From Labia minor (lineage: Eukaryota > Arthropoda > Insecta > Dermaptera > Spongiphoridae), in assembly GCA_963082975.1 (NCBI GenBank), contig OY720344.1, positions 78,604,053 to 78,668,052 on the forward strand: DNA of 64,000 nt, read 5' to 3'. The first letter of the stretch is position 1, and each line of letters starts with the position of its first letter. This document shows positions 52,928 to 64,000 of the stretch, piece after piece. The position numbers and the translations under genes are program-made. The notes under the pieces are model-generated. The model was not told the origin of the DNA. It searched no databases and saw nothing but the letters and a program-made list of their open reading frames with translations.

Positions 52928-54019
52928 TATATATATATATATATAATAAATGTTATGTGTTTGTGTGTGTCTGTATGTTTTACCAATTATTTTATGAAAA
53001 CTTCTTATTTTACTTTATGGAAATGGTTCCTTCATCGAAATGGAGTTGGTAGATGATCAAAATGTGATTTGTAACTGAATGATATAGAATCTTGTACATA
53101 ATTTATAGCCTTTAGTATCGGCCAAACATCCAATATTGGTTCGAACTGCTCTTCGATTGAATTTATTATTTCATTTTTCTTATACTTTGAGAATGTTTAT
53201 TATAAATCATGAATAAAAATAAAGCTAGTTATCGACTTAATGAGGAACATATGAATAACCGTATTCAAATTATATACCCAAAATTAAAAATAAATTGCAA
53301 AAAGAAAACGAATATTAGTTTTTTTCATTATACATTACAATTATTATATTAAATCCATTTGTGTATATTTTAAAATTTTATATTAGTTAACATATTTTAA
53401 TAGACTTAAAAATTATTGTCAGTATTATTAAATATAATTAAATTTTAAATAATAATAATAAACTAATTTTGTTTCCTATTAATTTAACATTATAATTTTA
53501 AATATTTTGTCTACTTTTTATTAATACACTTTACTTAACTCACACTCTTAGGCTGTCCGTGTGTTGTTTGTCTGCGGTTTGTCCGCGGCATTTTATAATC
53601 GATATTTCAACAACTTCCCGTCATTCAATCAATTTGAAATTTTGCATACGCGCTTGCTCCTGCTAATAATACACGAATCAATTGAAAAATCCACTGAATT
53701 ATTTATCTATTAGTGGTAATTAATTAACTAAACTTTCATATGCGGAATATGGGATAGTTCACTATTTCAATCATAGATGGCGATAGCAGTTCTAGAGACG
53801 CTGAAGCCCTGTTTTAAACTAAAAGTTTTTGCAACACACATTATATTTACAAATCTCAAAACATCTCTAATTTACCACGTAATATTTCTTCTTCTGGCCG
53901 ATTAAAAGTTCCAGGAATCGGTTGTCTTCTTATCGCGCCTTGATGTAATTTTGCTAAATCATGTTTCTTAGTACTTTACGTAGAATTAAATAAATCAGAA
54001 ATACGCCTAAAAAGTATAA
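52928..54019. other. TA tract, then AT-rich DNA without recognised gene
   Basis: A TA microsatellite lies directly 3' of the Helitron end (52928-52947). A slightly GC-richer part at 53540-53690 contains GTTTGTCTGCGGTTTGTCCG and a CAATTTGAAATTTTGCATAC-like phrase, probably a non-autonomous repeat. Confidence 0.45.
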
Positions 54020-54247
54020 AATAAATTTAAGTAAAAAGAAAGAACACACTTTACTTAAAATTGCACTAAAAAGTAAAAAATAAAATCACTGTAAAGTGTG
54101 TGCGCTCAAATTATAATAACACCGTAAAACATTTGCTTCCACTATTGGGCGCACACACTTTACAGTGATTTTATTTTTTACTTTTTAGTGCAATTTTAAG
54201 TAAAGTGTGTTTTTTAAAAAGATTTCTTTTTACTTAAATTTATTTAT
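54020..54247. repeat. Foldback element with ~90-bp arms
   Basis: Arms 54020-54109 and 54146-54247 are reverse complements (AAGTAAAGTGTG, TTGCACTAAAAAGTAAAAAA, CACTGTAAAGTGTGTGCGC), with one 9-bp insertion in the right arm. The spacer is 36 bp. The inner end GCGCCCAA and the arm word AATTGCACTAAAAAG resemble pieces at about 590-620 and 1950 bp, so a dispersed foldback family is likely. Confidence 0.8.
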
Positions 54248-54249
54248 AT

Positions 54250-55730
54250 AAAGAAGGTTTTATGATCACAAATAATTTTTTCTGACTCACTAGATGAGTT
54301 TAGCTCTGAAGATCACACACATATTTATGTTAGGAATCAACTACTGATGTATACATTAATTTAATTTTTTAGTTAATTGAATTGAAATTAATATATAAAG
54401 TATATTAAAATGAAAATAAAATCATTCTTAAATATTATTCACTATTAATTAAAGTATATCTTATATGATTGACATTAATTGATAAATTGTTGATATTAAT
54501 TAATAATACCGTGTCTAATTAGATTTGTGTATATTAATCTCATAAAACTCCTTCTAATTTCACAGGGAAATAAATAATTAAGTAATTATTTACCAATAAA
54601 TAATATTTTTCAATATTTATGTATATTTAATATATAGATAAATAAAACTTTATATACAAGCATCAGTAACTCTTTTAATATTTTTTTAATAATCAAATAA
54701 AACTTTTTTATTACTTTTATCAATCAAATGTTTTTTTTAGTAGCGTTTTAGAACCTTGATCTCTTAAAATTCTTTATTCAAAATATATTTATTTGATTTT
54801 TTCTCGTTTTGTAAGAAGTCAAAGAATCTTGTTTGAATAAACTTACATAAGACATTTTTATTCATTTCCAATGTTATCCTTGATCCGTTCAATCAATAGT
54901 TTAGAAAAAGAGACATCTCATTGCATTTCCTTGTGAATATGTGAATATATATTATAAAGTAAACGGGAGTTTTCGTTTTTTGGTAAGAATTTTCTTTATT
55001 CGTCAACATTAAAAAAAATAGTCCCCATTTTGTATTATATACTTATGCTTTTTTAAACGATCTATTCTATGAGCCTTTCATCTTATTTAAGTTTCTTTAA
55101 GGTTCTTTTGTCTGATGAATATGGAGGCTGTATTATTATTACAATGTTGTTCTTAACCAGCAGTTTACAAATAAGGAAATAAATTTTGTGATTTAGCCAT
55201 TGTTATCCTTAAATCAAGGCGTTTTTTTTTCAACTGCTTCATTCAAACGGCGTTAGTACTCCTTATTAATCATTTGTAACATTTTTATAACAATTTAATT
55301 AGTATTATTAAGAAATATATAATATTAAATAAATTCTTCTAAGCCAAAAGTAACGTACTAGTATTATATTATTTTAATAATAAAAAACTTAATTAGCTAA
55401 AGAAATATTTTTTTTATTTATTTAACTCTATTTTTTTTAAATATTTTTATTTTATCATAATTATTTTTGAGATTTTAAAGAACTCTACAGCTAAGATCTT
55501 TAATGTTAACCAGTAATCGTTTATTTTTTATATACAATTTTTATCACTGTAAATCTTTATATATCTAATATACGATATACATATCTAAAAAAGTATATCT
55601 GTTTGCTTGATTATCTGTTAGTTATGAGTTTCCAAATAGCTGCATGGATAACAACCAAAGTTGATATATAGTAGCATGATCCTGAAGCTCGTAGTGCTAG
55701 TTTCTGCTGCTTCAATGCTTTCTTTGGATC
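54250..55730. other. AT-rich DNA, no gene seen
   Basis: A/T-rich throughout, with no recognisable frame or repeat. Confidence 0.55.
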
Positions 55731-55738
55731 GTTTACTC

Positions 55739-56125
55739 CAGTGTTTCTCAACCTTTTTGGACCAAACGCCCCCTTTGTAAGACCCGCTTCTTAATTCGCC
55801 CCCCTATAAATTTTTATAGATAAAAATTGCATGATAATCCCTAATATAAGGTAGGTACACTAGGTGATACTTAGAGCCATATTGAAAAATCGAGTTTCAG
55901 AACCTGATTGACCTTTTTTTAAAACCATATCGAAAAAATTGAAAAAAAGAGGAAATGTTTAAAAAGCCTGTTCGCAAAATCATCTTACCTTTTTTTAGAG
56001 TTGAAAATGATTTCGCCCCCCAAAAATAACTCATCGACCTCCAAAATCATATAGTCAAATAATCGCCCCCTTTAAGATGTCGATCGCCCCCTAGGGGGCG
56101 ATATCGCCCAGGTTGAGAATCACTG
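55739..56125. mobile_element. hAT-type MITE, 387 bp
   Basis: It is flanked by the perfect 8-bp duplication GTTTACTC (55731-55738 and 56126-56133). It starts CAGTGTTTCTCAACCTTT and ends with the complement of CAGTGATTCTCAACCTGG. Many CGCCCCC words lie near both ends. No coding capacity. Confidence 0.9.
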
Positions 56126-56418
56126 GTTTACTCATTACAGAACAATAAGTTTAATTGTCATGATAATGATGATAAATGTTTTTTTATTAAATTTTTTCAT
56201 ATTTATAATTTTGACTTTCAATTAAATTGGCCAGTTAGTGTAGATATTTTGCTAAACTACATAGAATATATTAATTATTTATTTATATAAATTATTAAAT
56301 AATAGTCTAATAACTTATAGATGCCTTCCTTCAAATATACCCTTCTTATACGTTGCATCATTCTTATTCTATTATTGTTTTTATGTGAATTTAATATATA
56401 ATTAACAACTCTAATTTC

Positions 56419-57113
56419 GGTAATTAATCAAGTAAACGTTTTTTTGTGGATTTGGATACTTTACCAGTGGGTTCCTTTTGCAATTCCAAATAAACTTTTC
56501 TACGAGATAAAAGTTATTAAAATAAAGATTTTTTAAGTTGAACAGATTAGTTATGAACTTCGAAATGTGCCATTAAGTAATGTTTTTTTGACTATAGTCG
56601 GAGAGACCAAAGTTGGTGCGTGAGGGGTGGCGGCCAGGAGAGGCTTAGGGTACGCCCTCCTAGAGTGATTTCTCTTCCATCACAGTCTTCTACTCTCTCA
56701 AACTAAACTATAAAAAATGTGATATTCGCAACCGAGTTTCGCGGTGTGGTCTTGTTAAAATGGTGGGGGCAAGCGCGGGGGTCGGCTCAGGCACCAACTT
56801 TGGCCTCTCCGACTATAATCCACTAATTATTCACTTATTCACTAATTTTCGGTTTTTATAAGTTCGGTTTGGATATAAACCAAACTTATAAAAAAACCGA
56901 AAATTAGTGCTCCCTCTGGTTGTCAAACGGATAAAACATGCTAGCTAAATAGAAATCAATGGATTTATATGCAAATTTTAATAATTTTTATCTCGTAAGC
57001 TAGAAAAGGCCTAAAAAAATTTCATATGAAAAGTTTATTTGGAATTTCAAAAGGAACCCACTGGTAAAGTATTATCCAAATCCACGAAAAGGCGTTTACT
57101 TGAATAATTACCC
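56419..57113. repeat. Nested inverted repeat with central hairpin
   Basis: The outer arms 56419-56525 and 56977-57113 are complementary (AATTCCAAATAAACTTTTC, TTTACCAGTGGGTTCC, AAGTAAACG). Near the middle, 56840-56909 folds into a hairpin with a ~31-bp stem (CACTAATTTTCGGTTTTTAT with its complement). The left side is lengthened by a separate MITE (56593-56817). This is probably a foldback transposon later hit by that MITE. Confidence 0.7.
56593..56817. mobile_element. MITE with 27-bp terminal inverted repeats
   Basis: The ends are TATAGTCGGAGAGACCAAAG/TTGGTGC and its complement with one mismatch. TA lies at the outer edge of both, fitting a TA-targeted (Tc1/mariner-type) insertion, though the superfamily is not proven. 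The 225-bp body is much GC-richer than the neighbourhood and non-coding. Confidence 0.75.
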
Positions 57114-58738
57114 TAATTTCTTTTCAGTACCAAATTTTTTTTATTACTAGATCTTCAGTCGAATATTACTAATTTATATTACATTATTGTTTATATTACT
57201 TTCAGCAAACTCAATCGGCATATTTATAAGAAAAATTTATTAATAAAATATTTTTAATATATTTTGCATTACATTATCTTTTGCATTTTGTAGATGGATA
57301 AATATGATGACAAATCACAAATATTGAAAATAAAATTTCGTTTCACCTTTTTTTATCTAATTAAAATTAAATTATGGGCATATCATAAGATTGCTATTAT
57401 GAATCATATGAAAAGGAATGTAAAAAGCATTCATTAAAACCATTCATTAATTAATTTAATATAAATCGAAACTAATATCTAAATCTTGTCCTTACATTTA
57501 CATTCATTTTTTAATGTATCTGACTAAATAAATTATTTTGTTAGGCTTTTTTTTAAAAAAATGTTATATGATCCGCTGTTATGAATATAATATATCAATA
57601 TATATTTGATATTATAAACGTGTATTTGAAGGATGATATTTGATTGTCTGCCAATTTAACCTCTACGTAAATTTAGTGAAATCGAAATGGACTTAGTAAG
57701 ATAATTAGTAGTGGAGGAAGACTTAAGATATGAAATGGGTACTTATCCTCCATGATTGTTCGTATTAATGTAATTTGTCAATGTAATTGATCTTTGTTTG
57801 AATCCATTGAGAAAGCATATTTGTCAAGTTACTGGGACAGAGCTTCAAAGGAAAGAGGGCTGAATATTTATCCTGCAGAATCGCATTCCGCCTCTCTACC
57901 TACGTGTAGAATTACTTTTTCACTGGACAAAATAATTTTAGTTAAATTAGAAGATGATAAAATATACAAATATTGTATATTCAAATTTTTTTTAATTAAA
58001 AAATGTTTTCGTTTATATTTAATACTTAGATAGAAATAAAAAAAAAATAAATAAATATAAATACATAAATATTAAACTAAACTGTTTTATTTAAATAAAT
58101 AAAAATTCAACGTATTTTTTGTTTTGTTTTGTATTTTACAAACCAAAACTATTCTCTTTCTGTCATATATTCATTATTTTAATTATATATATTTAATATA
58201 AATGATACATGTTATTTTTAAGAGTAAGATGAATAACAATTTTTTTAAACGAATATTTTATAGGAAACCATTTTTCTATTAGATCTCCAATTTTAGAGTA
58301 AAAAATAAAAAATGTTTGCCTTTCGTTCTATAATCGATATGGTGTCTTACTTTTTAAATTTCATTTTGTGCACGATAATTTATTAAACTTCAATCATTCA
58401 ACTAAACATTTTCGTCAGCGGCAAATTAAATAAAAAGAATTTCAATCAAAAAATTAAAGAAATAATTAAATTTAAAGTAAATAAATTTAAAAGAAAAAAC
58501 TATAAAATATGAAAATATAATTTTTCAAACGAATAAAAAAAATCAGGAAAAAACACGTTAATGAAGAGGCTCTTGAAAGAAAATTGAGAATTTATTTTTA
58601 TTATTGACAATTAATTTAAAGAATTACTCTCGTACATTAAGAAATTTTTATTATCTTTTCAAACTAATAAGAACCCAATTCAATTTTAAACTTATATCTA
58701 TCACTCTAAAAGTGAACAAATATTTTGTACTTAATAAT
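57114..58738. other. AT-rich DNA with one weak open frame
   Basis: Mostly plain AT-rich DNA. At about 57794-57960 a plus-strand frame (start codon not ATG) encodes a balanced peptide (FESIEKAYLSSYWDRASKER, HSASLPTCRITFSLDK) before turning into low-complexity Lys/Phe/Ile. It might be an exon or a relic; no family is recognised. Confidence 0.3.
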
Positions 58739-59300
58739 ATACGAGGGTAAGTCAATAAGTTCGTCACTTTTTGCATGAAGCACAATTTTTTGGATAAAAA
58801 ATTATTTTATTTTTCAACGTAGTCTCCTTTGAGCTCTATACACTTGGTCCAACGTTTCTCAAATTTTTTTATCCCTTCCAAAAAATAAGATTTGTTCAGG
58901 ATATCAAAATAGGTATTTGTTTGAGAGATGATTTCACCGTCGGGGAGTCAAATCTCTTTCTGCTGAGCCATTTCTTCAGATTTGGAAACAAGAAATAGTC
59001 ACTCGGGGCTAAATTCGGAGAATAGGGCGGATGAGGGAGCAATTAGTATCTCAGTTCATGGATTTTTTTATGGAAACTGCACATGTTTGCACTCTTGCAT
59101 TGTCCTTATGGAAAATAATTTTTTTTACCAAGTGCGGTCGTGTTTTTTTTCAAATCGTCATTAAATCTACCCAATAAGTTGGCATAATATTTCCCCCGAG
59201 AAACCCACTGTTTTGACTGCTGTTTGTACTCTGGTGTGTTGTGGTGGATTCACATTGCATCCACGGTTATGAAACGGCGCAAAAACTCCATTTTTATTCC
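58739..59300 (-). pseudogene. mariner transposase, C-terminal half
   Basis: The left end is a terminal repeat, CGAGGGTAAGTCAATAAGTT, next to TA. Reading leftward from about 59300, degraded QTAVKTVGFSGG, then KKIIFHKDNARVQT-like sequence (first D in frame shifts), PPYSPNLAPSDYFLFPNLKK with the last catalytic aspartate, and after a frameshift TNTYFDILNKSYFLEGIKKF, KCIELKGDYVEK. This is the second half of a DD34D-type mariner. The N-terminal DNA-binding half and the other terminal repeat are missing. Confidence 0.8.
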
Positions 59301-59442
59301 TAGGAAGTTGTCACACGATTGCGTTTGTAGCCGATTATGATTATTATGATTATGAAAGCTTGTGGAAATAATTGTGAAATTTTGTTAAAAGCAAAGATGC
59401 CAAAATCCATTAAAAATTAAAAAAAATATTGTTCAGTTAAAC

Positions 59443-59744
59443 CATAGGTTTCCAAACTTTTTTGTGTCGTAGACCCCTTGCCATGTTTTTCGGTTTTGGG
59501 TAGACTCCCTAAATTGATTTTGATTTTTTATAAAAAAATTTTACCCTTTTTTAGAGCCTTATTGAAAAATCAAAAATGTTTTAAGAGCCATGTCGGAAAA
59601 ACAATTTACCTTTTTTTTAGAGCGTAGACTCCCATGGCCCCATTTTAATTTCATGGACCCCAAATTTGTTATTCGCTGCCATAGACCCCTTGCAGGTTGG
59701 CATAGACCCTTAGGGGTCGATATAGACCACTTTGGGAACCTTTG
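59443..59744. mobile_element. hAT-type MITE, copy 2 of the two-copy family
   Basis: It is flanked by the perfect 8-bp duplication AGTTAAAC (59435-59442 and 59745-59752). It is an inverted relative of 37394-37705: its ends are CATAGGTTTCCAAACTTTTT and, in complement, CAAAGGTTCCCAAAGTGG, with GGGTCTATG/CATAGACCC words within. Confidence 0.88.
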
Positions 59745-59752
59745 AGTTAAAC

Positions 59753-61490
59753 TTAATGCAAATGTTCAATGTTTACAAGTGTTAATTAAAGTCTTGGATG
59801 CAGTGGAGGACTAAGGCTAAAGTGGGCCCTAGGCAAGTGCTGATGAAGAAGCATCTCATGATTGGAAAATGATATTATACTACCTATGCTCTGAAAACGG
59901 ATAGACTGAAAACATAAATACAACTAAGATCAATAAGTTTTTAAATATATATACTCACATATTCGTATAGATTATAAATATAAAATTATTAGTTTTCTTT
60001 TTGAAAAGAGTGCCTTTAAATCCATCATGGACATACCATGTGAAGTTGTTAGGTCCTAGAATAGTGTGTCGAAATCTTACCTGCTAAAACTTCTACCCTA
60101 GGCCTTCCTATGGGGTTATTATGTCCCCTTTCATCATCGCCGTGAGGTATTACTTCATGGAGAAATATTTTTATAGCCCAAAAATAAAGAAATTGCAATT
60201 TTTAAATTTCAAAATATATTTATTCCATGGATTACAAAATAATTATTGATTATAGATTGTTTTCACAATTTGTGTGTGTGTGTGTGTGAAAGACAAAATA
60301 AATAATAATTAAATTAATTAGAATGGAAAACAAAATAATATAAACATATAATTGTAAATTGTGTTTAAATCCATATTTTTTTTTTAAAATATGTTTTAAT
60401 TCTTTTTTTATATTTTTTAATGAATTTGTCAAATTTATCTATATCTATATATTAAATAAATACTTGAATATTATGTCAATTCAATTATTATATTGTTTAT
60501 TGTTTTATCAATCACCTTAATATAATAAATAAATGATGAATTCAATCAAAACATATATTGTATTTTTATAGAGGTGGAGATAAAATTATTTTTTTAATAG
60601 TATTTAATAAAATTAAAATTCTTAGAATTTTGTCATTGATTAAAAGTGTATTTTTAATAATTAATAGGAAAGAGGTGATAATTCAAAAAATAAATCCAAA
60701 TGAGGGTGTCTGGAAAATGTTTATTTCCGTTGTTTATTGATTTTATCCTATACTTTAGTTAGATTTCTTTTTTATTAATTTGCCTATCACATTTAAACTT
60801 ATCTTAAAGATATTAAGACAATATGTATAATAAGAGAATATATTAATGATATCATTTATTAAAATTATAAAAAAAATTAATAAACATCAATGTAATCGAA
60901 TATAAGATTGAGCTTATAATATATATCAATTCTCTAGATTGTAGAAATATGTGTGTTAGTTATTTTTATTAGAATTAAAAATTTTTCCTACTCTCATAAT
61001 ACTGTTTTCAAAGTTATTCCATTAAAAACGTTAAAATATTAAAATTTTTTCTTTAAACACCTTATTATTTTAGTAATTAATATCATGAATGAATAATTTA
61101 CTATAGAAGGTCGATTCTTAATTACCCACAGTTTATCACTACTATACGCCACTCTTATTAACATGAATGTTCAAAAGATATGGGTTCAATGAAAAAGTCC
61201 GTCCATGGAATCATCACTCCATTAAGTTTATTTCTATTATATTATTATTGGAAACTCTCCAAATACCTGATATTTTGTCGCAATTCCATCTAAAATAGAA
61301 GTACTAAATAATAAATAATAAGAGAGCATAAAAAGAGACAGTACCGGAATGTTTAATTAAATACAGAAACAAATCTTTAGCAAATCCTCTCTTCCAATCA
61401 ATTTGAGTTTTATATTTACCTATCGGATTTTGCTTTGACCTCTAGGCATTCTCAGATATATTTATACTTATAAAATCGGGGACATTGACG
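59753..61490. other. AT-rich DNA, one GC-richer patch
   Basis: At 59810-59850 the sequence CAGTGGAGGACTAAGG...GTGGGCCCTAGGCAAG resembles one end of a hAT-type element, but no matching second end or duplication was found (60090-60140 is GC-richer and contains CCTAGGCC). A GT microsatellite is at 60270-60288. Otherwise AT-rich without gene. Confidence 0.4.
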
Positions 61491-61499
61491 ATCGACAGG

Positions 61500-61725
61500 A
61501 CATTTAGATTGAATGGAAGAAGAAAAATTAAAGAAATGTTTATTTGGAAAACAGCCAGTGTGTTGACAAATAATGCGATTAGAGATAAGTTGAAACAGAA
61601 ATGAAAGAATTAGGAAAAAATAAAAAAATGAATGAATTGAAGTAAATTAGGATAGGAATGGATACAGGAATATTGTTGCTGCGGCCAAAAAATCTTTCAT
61701 GTTCATTGAAAAGGCAGATGTAAAT
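61500..61725 (+). pseudogene. Non-LTR retrotransposon C-terminal relic
   Basis: Near the end one frame reads DRNGYRNIVAAAKKSFMF, aligning with DRDTWRNVVVAAKNFRV of the Helitron-captured retrotransposon tail. Upstream, FRLNGRRKIKEMF is in the position of the G-R-x-x-x-R-W region. No Helitron ends are attached, so this may be a relic of the retrotransposon itself. Confidence 0.45.
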
Positions 61726-61729
61726 ATTT

Positions 61730-63075
61730 TTTTTTTTTTTTAATTTTAATTTTAAATATATTTACAATCAGTTCAAAAAAATGAAAAGAAAAAAAAATTA
61801 AGTTATTATTTCAGTTCATATATATGAAAGAAGTCACGATTCTACTATTAAATCTATGTATTATTATAATATTAAAGGGCTTTTAATATTTTTAAGTATC
61901 ACAAATATTTTTTGCATCAACTTAAAATCCTAAATTCTTTAAATTTGTGATTGTGTATTATACAAACATAAGAAATAAGTAATTATTAGAAAATTATTTA
62001 TTAAAGTATTGTATTAAAAATAAAAATAATTTGTTTATCATCTATGGATTAGAATTGGAAATTCACCATCTCTATTAATTATTCTTTTTATTAATTTTCT
62101 TTATTAATGAATATTATAAATTTGTAGAAAACTTAATTTAATTGTAAAAATTATATAATGAAATAAAAATATAATTTTTATTTTTTAAAGATATTTTTAA
62201 CAATGAAAAATAAATTTTAGCACTTTGTTAGAAGAATATGTGTGGAATATAAACTATTTATTAAAATAATAACACTACTGTTATTTTAATTTTGAATAAA
62301 TTGGTTATAAGAATCATATTATACAAAATAATTATTATATATTATTATTTAGAAATATTTCTTATATATTTTTTATTAAAAGTAAGAATAAATAGTAATT
62401 TATAGTAAGTTTCTAATAATAAGGTTGTATATTAATAAATTTATGAAAAAAAAATATGATGAGGTGAGTGCCTTATCTTAGTTCGGCATTTAAATGGATG
62501 AATCAGCGTTGCACTTTATTTTCTAACCAGAACATTTAATTTAGAAGAGAGAGAGAGAGAAAGAGAAGAGAAACTAAAATAATCACAAATACAAATAAAC
62601 ACACAACTATAAGAAACTCCGTAATTTGATAGTTTAATTTGCAAATGAGGATTATTTTAGAATTATTATTATTATTATAAAGATTTTAAGGATATGTAGA
62701 AAACTCAGGCAATTAACCCCTCATTTACAATTTTTCACCATCAGTTTCATCAATAAAAAATTAAATATATAAAAATATAAATAATAAACCAAATAAATAA
62801 TAAATAAATAATTAATTATCTATAAATAAGTGCTAAAATTTTTAATAGTCGAAAAGAGGCTACCCCCCACGGACTAAACTATAATAAATAAACATAAAAA
62901 TAAATTTAAACTAAAATCAATCATCGACAAATAAACTGGATTAATAAACAAAAGTTGTTCCATCACCGGTTGTTGACCTGTATCAAATATCTTATTAATA
63001 TTTTCAAATACTAAGAAAAAATCTATTGAATAACTATAAAGCCACCCCGTACTAGACTAGCAGAAATAAAAATAT
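61730..63075. other. AT-rich DNA with AG tract, no gene seen
   Basis: Plain AT-rich sequence; a GA-rich tract lies at 62545-62571. Confidence 0.55.
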
Positions 63076-63079
63076 GTAT

Positions 63080-63572
63080 GAGCTGTGGCCAGGCATAGTA
63101 CCGACCGACGATTTGAAATAAATTAATTTCCAAACAACATTATATATAAAGTATCAAAAAAAAAATATTTTTAAAACTCGAATTAAAATGATTAAATTAT
63201 ATTATCTTGGTTTTTATTTTTAGTTTAATTAATCAATTATTTATCATTACTATATTTTAAGTAAAATACTTTGAGACAATGAAAATAAAATTAATACTTA
63301 TTACCACTTATTAATATTACCACTTCCGGTTTCTGGATATACACCAAAAGTTGATGAATTCATGCTACTGATGCATTAATAAATATACCAAATTTTATCA
63401 AAATCCGTTCAGCCGTTCAAGCTGTGTTTACGGACACACAGATGGACAGATATAATGCTAAAAATACTTTTTTCTGTTAACAAAATGCATGATTCGTGTA
63501 GATATGTAAAAATCTTCACATGTGAAATTTGGTATGAAAACAATACCTTCCCTTCCTATCGTCGGTCGGTAA
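63080..63572 (+). mobile_element. Repeat family B, copy 2
   Basis: It begins with GAGCTGTGGCCAGGCATAGT, ACCGACCGACGATTTGAAAT and ends CCTATCGTCGGTCGGTAA at about 63572. The 3' half matches 33630-33927 closely (CTTCCGGTTTCYGGA, GATGCATTAA, ATGCTAAAAATACTTT, ATGCATGATTCGTG). The microsatellite part is shorter here and the TGACGTCA boxes are absent. Confidence 0.7.
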
Positions 63573-63892
63573 AAAATAAACTATATCTAATTGTAAGCAT
63601 CGGAACCTGTCAACAAACTGAACTAACCAACAATGTTATCTCCCAACACTCGGGATTGTTATAAAACATTGACTGAACAAAAAAATATTAATATAATACA
63701 TATTATAGAAATATATTTATTTAAATAAAGGTACAATTGATCATTCTCATCTATTATTCGAAAATTACTCTTTTTATAATTAGATTAAACAAAACAAATA
63801 CCGATAATATATATAATGATTTGTGCTTCTCGTAATTTTATATTTCATCCCCTTCATAAAAATGTTGTTAATTTATATTAGGTTACATTTAT

Positions 63893-63948
63893 TTATTTAT
63901 TATTATAATTTAGTCCGGATTTATTTATTATTATAATTTAGTCCGGAG
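63893..63948 (+). repeat. Short tandem duplication
   Basis: The ~28-bp unit TTTATTTATTATTATAATTTAGTCCGG occurs twice in tandem. Surrounding DNA to the end of the window is AT-rich with no gene. Confidence 0.8.
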
Positions 63949-64000
63949 TGTTATCTTTACTTCTACTTGAGTTGTTATGTTTATTTATATTTATTTAATT

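Noticed and set aside
58982-59164. 60-codon plus-strand frame
   Set aside because: Antisense to the mariner transposase fragment.
59810-60140. hAT-like end CAGTGGAGGACTAAGG
   Set aside because: No second end or target duplication could be found, so the element could not be delimited.

Overview
This window looks like a piece of a eukaryotic, probably arthropod (perhaps insect), nuclear genome. It is very AT-rich, with no operons or prokaryotic gene spacing, and nearly every recognisable element is a transposable element of a type common in arthropods: Helitrons, hAT, Tc1/mariner, Mutator-like (MULE), Ty3/gypsy and arthropod-type non-LTR retrotransposons. The species cannot be fixed from sequence alone. 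No complete host gene is visible. The best host-gene candidates are a possible terminal exon on the minus strand (39858-40110) and a CpG-bearing promoter-like block with a splice donor (about 19040-19332).

Layout. 0-4.8 kb: two short hAT-type MITEs, a long foldback element and a decayed jockey/R1-like fragment. 4.8-11.6 kb: repeat family A, an internally deleted mariner and a deleted hAT. 11.7-15.4 kb: two Helitron copies in opposite orientation, one inserted into an inverted-repeat element whose empty site can be reconstructed. 15.6-21 kb: palindromes, direct repeats, Helitron 3' fragments and the promoter-like block. 21.2-26.8 kb: a chimeric Helitron with a Tc1/mariner fragment, then an apparently complete hAT transposon (23366-26703) with an open 619-residue transposase and perfect 8-bp target duplication. 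27.7-30.8 kb: a third well-bounded Helitron and a hAT MITE. 33.1-34.6 kb: a large inverted repeat enclosing repeat families B and A. 35.1-36.9 kb: a degraded gypsy element on the minus strand. 37.4-39.3 kb: a hAT MITE, then an endonuclease fragment of a non-LTR element between two inverted family-A copies. 42.1-44.4 kb: a MULE with 8-bp duplication. 45.6-46.9 kb: two palindromes, one with arms of about 372 bp. 49.0-52.9 kb: the longest Helitron, containing a nested hAT. 54-64 kb: foldbacks, hAT MITEs, a mariner fragment and another family-B copy.

Only the hAT at 23.4-26.7 kb encodes what could be a working protein. The Helitrons carry no Rep/helicase here and would depend on an enzyme made elsewhere; the short hAT elements would depend on hAT transposases. 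The recurrent theme is nesting: several elements interrupt others, and the window often holds an uninterrupted copy that shows the empty site. The rest is AT-rich sequence with microsatellites in which I see no gene.
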